From contig JACONQ010000019.1 of the NCBI GenBank assembly GCA_014281115.1, positions 1,674,001-1,738,000 of the forward strand: a stretch of 64,000 bases of DNA. The letters are read 5' to 3'. Below are positions 56,395-64,000 of this stretch, piece by piece. The stretch comes from Laburnicola sp. R22_1. Taxonomy: Eukaryota > Ascomycota > Dothideomycetes > Pleosporales > Didymosphaeriaceae. Every line of letters starts with the position of its first letter. The stretch's first letter is position 1. The position numbers were made by a program, and so were the translations under genes. The notes below the pieces were generated by a model. That model had not been told where the DNA came from. It saw only the letters and a program-made list of their open reading frames with translations, and did no database searches.

Positions 56395-59062
56395 ATGCCC
56401 CCAAAACGAAGCCGCGAGCCTGCTGAGGCATCCGAACCTATGCCCAAACGTTCCCAACGTGCGCCGAAACCCAGCCAGCGCCTTATGGATAGCCAGCGGC
56501 CGCTTACTCCTCCGCCAACCCAGCCGTCTATTGAGGTAGTTGACGAGCCGGAGCCGCCTATTGAGGTGCTTGAAAGTACTCTAGAGCCGCGCTCAATAGA
56601 GCCACCAACCGAGCTAGAGGAGCGCGCCCGGAGGCCATCACCACGGCCTATACTACAAGCCTTACAGGCCGATGAGCCAGCTTGGGAGTTGCTGTTAGTG
56701 GCTAATAAGCCGCCTATAGCTACTAAGCCGCCGCGCGCGTTTAGTAATGCTGCCACAGAGGCTTCAGTGGAGGAGGACGCTGCGCCTAGTGTTGACTTCA
56801 CCAACTACGAAGGCCTTGACTTGAAGCGCCTGCTGGGCTTCAATGTGCCTCTATCCACACCTACAGGCAACATCAGCTGGGTCTTTAGGCACGGCTATCG
56901 CCTTCGAAAGCTTGGTACTAACCCTGAGAAGATCTACTTCCAATGCAAGCACTGTCACATCAACAGAAAGAAGGGCGGCCTACACCAGACCACTCTGTCA
57001 ACTACAGCCGCCAACAACCATTTGAAGCAAGACCTTCCCGGCCATCGGCTCACCAAACAAGGCACTATCGTACACAAGAGGCCGCTCGAACCTGGCCAGA
57101 AGTCGCTGCGATGGGCGGAAGAAAACGGGGTCACATTAAGCCAAGATGCAACGCAGGAGCTGGGTAACTTCGACGTACAAGGCTTCAGGCAAGCTGCAGT
57201 GTTATGGCTCGTCAACAACAACAGGCCATTACGCGAGTTTGAGACTGAGTCCTTCCGCGCGATGATCAGGTTCGCCAACCCAGAGGCAGAGGCGGCGCTA
57301 TGGAGGTCTCACAACAGCGTTTCGAGGTTCGTGATGAGGCTTTACAGCTGGCTACAACCTCAAGTCAAGCGCGCCTTGTCTGAGGCCTCTAGCAAAATAC
57401 ACATAAGCTTTGACGGCTGGACTACCAAGGGGGAAGCGCGGCTTCTTTGCAATTTGTGCGCACTACGCTGACTCTCAAGGCAATATAGTTGACCTTCCCA
57501 TCGCCTTGCCGCAGCTGGTTGGTGCGCACACAGGCTCAGCGATCGCGGAAGCTGTCGTACGAATCCTACGCTACTTTGAGATTTCTAGCAGCAATTTGGG
57601 CTATTTCGTGCTTGACAACGCCTACAACAACGATACTGCAGTTAATAAACTCGGCACAATGTACGGCTTTATCGCCAACGATCGACGCCTCCGCTGCGCT
57701 TGCCACATACTCAACCTCGTTGGGCAAACTATTATGTTTGGCACTGACTCCGACGCCTTTGATAACGAGCCTGAACACTACAACGAAGAGGAGTTTTATA
57801 TGAAGCAATGGCGGAAAGATGGTCCGCTTGGCGTGTTTCTTGATATTGTTAACTACATTAACACGCCAAAACAATGGGGTATATTTGAGGATTGTCAGAA
57901 CAGCGAAGCAGTTGAGATGCCTGCTGGCGCTACAGCAAGACGCCGTGAGCCTTTCAAGCCTGGAGTTACGCGTTGGAACAGCTATCATGACTGCTTTAAG
58001 CGCGGTGTTGAGCTACAACACGCCATCAACAGCTACTCCTCCTACCACATACAAGAGACTGAGCACGCTGACGAGCTTGCTAAAAGCAACAACACTAAGC
58101 CGCCTATTGTGCCGCAGTGGATGCGATCAGGCGGGCTTGCAGCTGCAGACTGGGCGGTGATTACCGAGTACATTGAGGTGCTTGAGCCGCTGAAGTCCGC
58201 AACTAATCGCTTGCAAGGTCGCGGCAAAGCTGGCACTCACGGCGCGTTATACGAGGTTATCCCTGTGTTTGAGTCTCTTATTGCTGACCTAGATGCCCGC
58301 CTTAGACTGTTTGAAAGCGTCAATTACCTGCCAGACGAGGCGCCAGAAGATCACGTCGCTATCAACGTACGTGCTGCGCTCAAGAAGGCGAGCAAGTACC
58401 TTAATAAACTCCTCAAAATCCCCGTCTACTACACTGCCACGGCACTCCACCCACGCTTCAAGAACTACTTTAAACGCTTCTGGCGTGAGAAGCCCGCACA
58501 GTTACAAGCTACGCACGCGAGCTTCGAGCAGCTTTGGGCTCGTTACAAGCCCGCCCTAGCGACAGCAACAACAATAACAACTGCGCCTAAACACGCGATG
58601 AGCAGCTTTGACGACGCGATCGATTCGGTACTTGACAACAGCGACGAGATAATAGGGGTGGCGGATGAGTACGAGAGCTGGCTTAGAGAGCCAACATGGA
58701 CATCAGAACAGTACAAAACTGGCTGTACAGCTGTCCAATACTGGTACCAGCTCAAGCCGAGGTATCCCAATTTGTCACGATTGGCGCTGGACGTGTTAAC
58801 TATCCCTGCCTCCAGCGCTGACTGTGAGCGAGTCTTCTCGGGTACTGGCGACGTACTTGAGCCACAGAGACGCAAAATGGGCAGCCAACTATTGGCTGCT
58901 TTAATTTGTACTCAACGATGGATTCGAGCAGGTTTTAAACCTCCAAGCGCAAAGGTGGTGGCAACGTACGATGACAATAAGCTCAACGAACAGTTTAGCA
59001 TACATGAGTGGGAGGAGCCGCCGCCTATAACACCACCAGAGTCTCTTTCACAGTCCTCTTAA
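56395..59062 (+). CDS. hAT transposase, intact except for one frameshift in a G run
   Basis: Starts MPPKRSREPAEASEPMPKRS. A BED-type finger lies near residues 175-225 (FQCKHCHINRKKGG, then HLKQDLPGHR). The catalytic core contains HISFDGWTTKG, LDNAYNNDTAVNKLG, CHILNLVGQTIMFG and VTRWNSYHDCF. The C-terminal dimerisation domain contains WYQLKPRYPNLSRLALD, LTIPASSADCERVFSG and LEPQRRKMGSQLLAAL. The frame shifts once at 57429-57433, a run of five G after WTTK, where related copies have two Gly codons. Known role: cut-and-paste transposition with 8-bp duplications. A sequencing error or a single recent indel is likely, so this may be an active gene. The in-frame TTG upstream at 56332 was not used. 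Confidence 0.88.
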
Positions 59063-59208
59063 AGTACTCAAAATCAAACAAACAATCAAATAAAAAGCGC
59101 CTCTATAGCTCCATCAAATCAAACAAACAAACTACAACACCAAGAAAGTCGTCAAACAAACAAATTCAGAGCCACAAATTTTGTTTGTTTTGTTTATTGA
59201 CAAGTCTG

Positions 59209-59216
59209 CTTGTGTG
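59209..59216. repeat. Target site duplication, right copy (CTTGTGTG)
   Basis: Partner of 55532-55539. Confidence 0.93.
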
Positions 59217-59974
59217 ACGCCTTAGTGCCGACGCGTCAGTGTAGAAGTCACAACACTGTGATCCTTTGCAACCTGTCTATATAAGAAAGATTCTCCTGGC
59301 TCTCGCGATTCGATTGCTGCTATCGCAGCCTCAATTAGATCCATACTGGTGGAGATATGGCGCGTCAAAGTTGGGGTGTTGCATGGCGGGGTGTTGCATG
59401 GAGTGACGCGTTGCACGGACTGCCAAGCTAGGGTAGAGGATCAGCAAAAACAGCTTCAAAAAAGTGAGCAAGCAGAGGCTCGTCGGGCCAGCCAGCAGCT
59501 CAAGGCAAGACTTCTCCAGGAGAGGCGTATTACTCGAGCAGCTGCTAGAGATGCGCGCGCAAAGCAGAGGGCCGATAAGGCTGCAGATCAACGTCTCAAA
59601 CAATAGGCCCGCAAGGCACAAAGTCAACTTCAGAAACGTATCAGATTATCCTAAAAGGGTAATAAGAAGGCCTTAAAGCCTTCTAGCAGATCTATTAAGA
59701 AGAAACAGGCTTAGCGTGAGGCTGTAAATATTAATAAGGCCTTATCTGTTGCATCCGCCTCACAGTTACGCAGAGGCCGAATCATCAAAACACTAAGCAG
59801 ATATTAATAATCTAAGTAGCTAGCAATTATCTACGGGCCTTAGAGACCTTAACTCTAGAAAATCTCATAATATTATTTTTTGTAGCTGTCTCTATAGCCT
59901 CATGTTTGTGGCCGAGCGATTATGTTGGGGTGTTGCATGGAGTGACGCGTTGCACGGACTGCCAAGCTAGGGTA

Positions 59975-60151
59975 GGCAGGTGAGCCGAAGAAAAATCGAT
60001 GAGTTTTCGCGCGCCACCAGGCGCTAAGTATATGCTGAATAATCCATGTGCTCCACTAACTTTACATTCCACACCGCCTTAACTTAGAAGAAAAAGCCTC
60101 AAACAGCGAGAACTTAACCTTTTAAAACCTCAAGATAACAGCATTGGAGTA
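59975..60151. other. Spacer between two pogo-type elements
   Basis: Unique sequence of 177 bases with no gene or repeat recognised. Confidence 0.5.
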
Positions 60152-60153
60152 TA

Positions 60154-62286
60154 CCGTGGGTCACCACCTGGTGCACGGCCCCACCTGGTGCACGGTTTCC
60201 AGATGCCCACACCCACAACTTTTGCAGCTGTAGAGTCGCATATATATTGTATTATCGCGAGATTTTTTAGTGGAGGGCTTTTAAGGACCTATTTGATTGA
60301 TTGGTAACGATAAACTACGTGCGATACCTCTGTGGGAGGCGTACTTTGCGGGTACGCGTGGCAGGGCCGGGTGTAGGCACCACATCAACTACAGATGATA
60401 TATCCACACCAACATCCTCTGTCTCCTCAGCGACTTGAGGAGGTGGTGCAAAGGCCTTTTGACGGCGTCTATTACCCTTTTTGGAGAATTGTATATCTTG
60501 TTGGAGTTGCTTTTGGCTTCGCGCGCGATCCTAGCTTCTTCGCGCTGCACGGCCTTCTCGCGCTGTTCTTAAAGGCGTATTTCTTTGGCCACCTCTCTTA
60601 TGCGCTGCCTCTCTTCAAGCATGGTAGCCTTCTCCTGCTTCTGCTACTCCCTACGCTTGATCTCCTTAGACTTCTGTTGTTGTAGTAGCTGCTTGTTGGC
60701 ATCCTTTTGTGCTTGGCGATCGCGGGCGTCCTTGACTTTGGATAGCGACCAGAATATAGCTCCACTATTATACTCCTGCGGTGCCTTAAGTAATAGAGGC
60801 CTGCCACGTTGACGGCGCTTCTTCTTATTGACAAAGGCCCCTCTAAGTCGCTCGTTTTCATGCTGGAGGAGCTGTTTTTGTACAGCCATCACGTGAATCG
60901 TCTGGCTTAGCTGTTAGGAGCGTCAATCGTAGATATCCTCCACTACCTGGCGCAGTAATCGCTCAATCTTTCTCCAATCTAAAGCGCTAAGTACGGAAGT
61001 AGTACTATCGCTTAATGAGGGCCTCTCAGTCTCCTCTATTTTAAACTTCTTAAGTATAGCCTCTGAGTCTAACGGCGAAAGCCCTGTGACTTAAAAAGCC
61101 ATTAAGATCGTCTTTTCCTTAAACGTTGTATGCCAGGCCTTATAGAACAAGTGGAAGAAGTCTCTTTTTGTAATCGCGGAGATGCCCTAACAGCTATACA
61201 TGAACTCGGAGAGCTCGTTTGAGTAGGCAGTTAATAGAGGCTTGAAAAGGCAGACGTTAAGCGGCTGCAAGGTGTGGGTAGTGTGGGGAGGATAGATAGC
61301 TAGAAGAATCCAATTGTCGTCGCAAAACTTAATAAACTCCATCGATATATGTGAGCCATAGCTGTTAAGGATAAGTAAATAATATAATCGTCTTGCCTTT
61401 GCTTTTGTTTCGCGATTAAACACCTGTTCAAGCCATAAGAGCCCTAGCTTGTTGTTGGTCCATCCACTGGGCGATAAGGCGAAGAAGGTTTTGTGCTCTG
61501 TAGGGTCGAAATCCTAAAGCCATAAGTCTTATATCTTGCTAGAAACAGCCTAATAAATTAGCGCAGGCGTAAGATAGCTGCTGTCGGCGCAAATACAGGC
61601 TATTGTAGTTATCCACTCCCTATTGCCGTCCTAGAGTGCTTGTTTCACGCCTCCGTGATTATATCAATAGCGGGAGAACACGCGCTTTATTTTTAACAGC
61701 ACCCTAATCAAGGAGCCCTTCTTATCTATATTGTAGATATTGCGAGCCTCGATATTATACTAAGTTATCTTCTAGTCTAGGAGCTTAAAATATAGGGCGT
61801 ATTTGAAGGCAGAGTCAGCTCTGTGGCGTGTAGAATTGATGCCGGATACCTATCGAGATACAAGCTTAATGTGATGCCGCGCAATAAAGCGATCAACCTA
61901 GTTTTTTCCTAGCTCTTTTCCTGCTATTTCTGCTGCGAAATTCCGTATCATCTCCCTTGTAGGTGGTAGCCCTTGTACACAGAGCTTATCAATATATTGT
62001 ACGAGCTCAGTTTCCTGTGTAGAGTTGAGAAGGCGCATATTATCGACTTTCTCCGCATAGCTGCCGATAACCCCGCGGTGACGCTTCGACAGCAACGTTC
62101 GATCAACACCGTACTTTTTCGCAGTCTGAGTATAATTAGGCTTCTCTCCAAGCTTCAGCGATTTGAACGACTCTAGGGCAGCCTCCATTGGGTGTATATT
62201 GGTGGTGTAAAGCGATTCTGAAAGTGCGGGAGATTTGGTGTTGGCCGTGCACGAGGTGGGGCCGTGCACGAGGTGGTGACCCACGG
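60154..62286 (-). mobile_element. Pogo/Fot1-like element of a second TIR family (2133 bp)
   Basis: Flanked by TA (60152-60153 and 62287-62288). The ends read CCGTGGGTCACCACCT and complement. Each end carries a TGCACGG word twice. Encodes one damaged transposase on the minus strand. Confidence 0.9.
60291..62188 (-). pseudogene. Pogo/Fot1-like transposase, RIP-damaged
   Basis: Starts MEAALESFKSLKLGEKPN with an HTH-type region YTQTAKKYGVDRTLLSKRH. A CENP-B-like segment follows (QYIDKLCVQGLPPTREMI). DDE blocks are NIYNIDKKGS, LLILNSYGSHISMEFI and HTLQPLNVCLFKPL. The basic tail contains NKKKRRQRGRPLLL. About a dozen stops interrupt it, and the second and third catalytic Asp are Asn. It is less decayed than elements 1 and 2, but not functional. 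Confidence 0.83.
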
Positions 62287-62288
62287 TA

Positions 62289-62962
62289 TTTGCCAGTGGC
62301 CGCAGCGGCCTATAGCCTGTTACGCGTCCTCCGCGTCAGATCGCACGACGCGTTCAATTGGGAAGATCACCACAAGGTCTGTGGAAAACCGACAGCCGCT
62401 TGTGCCGGGTTGCCGTGGTCAAATGTTACGACTTAATTACGCTACTGCTACATAAGCATTCCGCATGCCACATTGCGCCTCACCTGCAGCCACACGGCGT
62501 GATTCCGTGCAAGGCTCCTGGGCAGCTTGGGTGGATCTGATAAGAAACCGCCGATTTCGCATATACTTCGGCACGGCCGCAAGGCCTTAGGTCCAAGTCA
62601 ACATAGAGTAATTCTTTTACATCGACACAAGTTCTTCGAGTGCCTGGTATGGCAAAATTCACTCGCTGCGGAAACGTCCATACGAAAATCCAAGGTATAC
62701 TCATACTAGGTAAATAAGCAGAATCAACGACCACGTATCCGGCGAACAGCTCCAAATGGGTCTTTTTTTTCTGGGATAGACGCCATTGCGAAGGTTCTAA
62801 TGCCGTGTGCCGAAAGATCTCATGCGCCCCATTCACGAGTGGGGCATACCTCAGGGTTCTAGCCACCCATACGCGCAAGTATACATATCTGATAATTTCC
62901 ATCTTATCTGATCAAACCATTCCCTTTCATTCAAATATATCTCTGCTACAGCTCTGACATAG
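62289..62962. promoter_or_regulatory. Upstream region of the OPT transporter gene
   Basis: Unique sequence with no recognised gene; minus-strand frames here lack motifs. It should hold the OPT promoter, next to the transposon boundary. Confidence 0.4.
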
Positions 62963-64000
62963 ATGGCTTCTGACCTAGAGGAGAAAAAGGACGGCAGGGT
63001 ACGGTTCAATGCCGTTGAAGGGACCCCAGATACTCCATCTAAAAACATACTTGACTATCCTGATGGAGATAGGCGTCAATCTGGTTTGGCATGACCCGAT
63101 TTCCCTCTGGGCGCTTTGTACTGACTATTGGTAGACGAGTCCAGCGCCCCAAGCCAGGACGTCCTCCTCGCCGCTGGCGTGGGCCTCAAGGACGATGATC
63201 CTGATCTCCCTTGCCTGACGATTCGGATGTGGACGATAGGTATCGCCTTTTGTCTCTTGGGAAGTGGGCTCAACACCTTATACACATTCCGTTTCCCGTC
63301 CATCTCTCTCTCCCAGTCCGCAGTTCAATTCTTAGCCTTTCCGGTAGGAAGGGCCTGGGAGTACATCATCCCTGACTGGGGTTTCACCGCGTTCGGTTCC
63401 CGGATATCTCTTAACCCTGGCCCGTACAACTACAAAGTAAGTCACACCCGATCATTTCCTGAGACTACAAGCATTTATGGGCATGGTGTGTAGGAAAACA
63501 TACTCGTCTATATCCTTGCCAATCTCAACTTTCTGACGCGACTCAGCGCCGACGTCTTGACAGAGCAAAGGTTCTTTTACGGGCTCGAAGCCGGATGGGG
63601 CTTCGAACTTACCATGACGCTCGCTACCATCCTCTTTGGCTTCGCGCTTTCTGGTATTTTCCGCGCTATGGTCGTTGAGCCGGCTGGTTTCGTTTGGCCC
63701 GGTGTTCTGGGCAACACTGCTCTGAACCATGCGCTGTTCTCACGAAAGAATGAAAGTGACAGCAGTGGCGAGAGCAAGTGGACCATGTCCCGTGAGAGCA
63801 AGTGGACCATGTCCCGTTACAGGTTCTTCATGTTTGCCTTTTGCGCATCTTTCTGTTGGTACTGGCTTCCTGACCTCATCTTTCCTGCCCTCGGATACTT
63901 CACGTTTATCTGCTGGGCCGCGCCTGACAACGCCGTCGTCAATCAAGTGTTTGGTATGAAGAGCGGAATGGGTCTCTTCCCCTTGACCTTTGACTGGAGC
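62963..64000 (+). CDS. OPT-family oligopeptide transporter, N-terminal part (3' end outside window)
   Basis: Exons 62963-63083, 63135-63436 and 63494-beyond the edge; introns GTTTGG...GGTAG and GTAAGT...TGTAG keep frame. The start is MASDLEEKKDGRVRFNAVEG. Conserved blocks are DPDLPCLTIRMWTIGIAF, LNTLYTFRFPSISLSQSA, VGRAWEYIIPDWGF and the OPT signature SLNPGPYNYKE. Then ILANLNFLTRLSADVLTEQ and VWPGVLGNTALNHALFS. At least four hydrophobic segments are visible. Known role: proton-coupled uptake of small peptides at the plasma membrane. About 310 residues are seen of a usual 750-900. An 8-residue tandem duplication lies in the loop after SRKNESDSSG. Confidence 0.9.
63770..63817. repeat. 24-bp tandem duplication inside the OPT gene
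   Basis: Two identical 24-base units encode ESKWTMSR twice. The repeat is in frame and lies in a hydrophilic loop before the next membrane segment (YRFFMFAF). Confidence 0.95.

Larger units (their letters stand above)
55540..59208 (+). mobile_element. hAT element 3 (3669 bp), nearly intact
   Basis: The left end reads CAGGGTTGTCAACAACCAAA. The right end reads inward CAGACTTGTCAATAAACAAA, so the inverted repeats are imperfect. 8-bp duplications CTTGTGTG flank it. Subterminal regions are rich in CAAACAAA and AATCAAACAA words. There is no visible RIP damage in the coding part. This is the innermost and so the youngest layer of the nest. Confidence 0.93.
53640..59344 (-). pseudogene. Pogo/Fot1-like transposase 2, split by hAT element 3
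   Basis: The N-terminus MDLIEAAIAAIESREPGES lies at 59217-59344. The rest runs from 55539 leftward, with DTYNMDEKGFLLGITS, LLILNSYRSHITMDF, TFQPLNVCVFKPL and the basic tail. Stops are again mostly where Gln is expected. The 8-bp duplication CTTGTGTG marks the hAT break. Closely related to transposase 1 along its whole length. Confidence 0.83.
53631..59433 (-). mobile_element. Pogo/Fot1-like element 2, inserted in element 1 in opposite orientation
   Basis: The ends are the same as in element 1 (CCCTAGCTTGGCAG / complement), flanked by TA at 53629-53630 and 59434-59435. It contains hAT element 3, so its own length is about 2.1 kb. Same family as its host, facing the other way. Confidence 0.92.
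52128..59860 (+). pseudogene. Pogo/Fot1-like transposase 1, split and RIP-damaged
   Basis: Starts MDPIEAAIAAIESRELGES with an HTH-type N-terminus (YRQVAKDYGVVTSTLTRRH). The DDE region begins DTYNMDEKGFLLGITS, then LLILNGHRSYI and HTLQPLNICVFKPL. The end is a basic, coiled-coil-like tail (KKRLKRGRPLPL; then, beyond the insert, QLKARLLQERRITRAAARDA). Segments are 52128-53630 and about 59434-59860. About twenty TAG/TAA codons interrupt it, most in positions that suit Gln. The second and third catalytic Asp are Asn. Confidence 0.85.
52039..59972 (+). mobile_element. Pogo/Fot1-like element 1 (outer shell of the nest)
   Basis: Bounded by TA dinucleotides (52037-52038 and 59973-59974). The left end reads CCCTAGCTTGGCAGTCCG and the right end is its complement. 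The transposase frame stops at 53628 in KDI and continues at 59436 with EDQQKQLQKSEQ, either side of element 2. Without the insert it is about 2.1 kb, normal for the family. Confidence 0.92.

Noticed and set aside
62480..62902. 140-codon minus-strand frame upstream of the OPT gene
   Set aside because: No motif and it occupies the likely OPT promoter region.

Overview
The window looks like nuclear DNA of a filamentous ascomycete (Pezizomycotina, most likely Dothideomycetes; the class is an inference). The evidence is short introns with GT...CTAAC/CTGAC...AG signals, fungal-type genes (Snt1-like SANT protein, DUF2015 protein, HET-domain protein, hybrid histidine kinase, OPT transporter), and transposons damaged by C-to-T changes at CpA, the signature of repeat-induced point mutation (RIP).

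Bases 1-25 kb are gene-rich and free of repeats. In order they hold the end of a CorA-like transporter (+), a DUF2015 membrane protein (-) divergent from ribosomal protein eL28 (+), a small acidic protein (-), a doubtful hypothetical gene (-), a 2196-residue Snt1-like corepressor subunit (-), deoxyhypusine synthase (+), a MATH/MORN/RING protein (+) and a PAS-PAS hybrid histidine kinase (-). These are mostly housekeeping and regulatory genes with no evident operon-like logic.

Bases 25-62 kb are a transposon island. A hAT element with perfect 8-bp target duplications splits a cyanamide-hydratase-like gene. A HET-domain gene survives next to it. A second, RIP-damaged hAT element has a 5'-truncated LINE (endonuclease, RT, RNase H) inside its transposase. 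A secreted beta-helix glycosidase gene is broken by a 2-kb Copia derivative. A full-length but decayed Copia element sits inside an inverted-arm element. Next comes a three-level nest: a pogo/Fot1-like element contains an opposite-facing copy of the same family, which contains a nearly intact third hAT element. A separate pogo/Fot1-like element of a different TIR family follows.

From about 63 kb unique sequence resumes with an OPT-family peptide transporter that runs off the right edge and carries an in-frame 24-bp tandem duplication.

The most unusual signal is the set of three related hAT elements. They share a CAGnnTTGyCA-type end and 8-bp target duplications, but each carries its own tetranucleotide-period subterminal array (TCAA, CAAG or AAAC type). 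Exon joins were deduced by eye from splice signals and reading frame; no alignment or database search was run.
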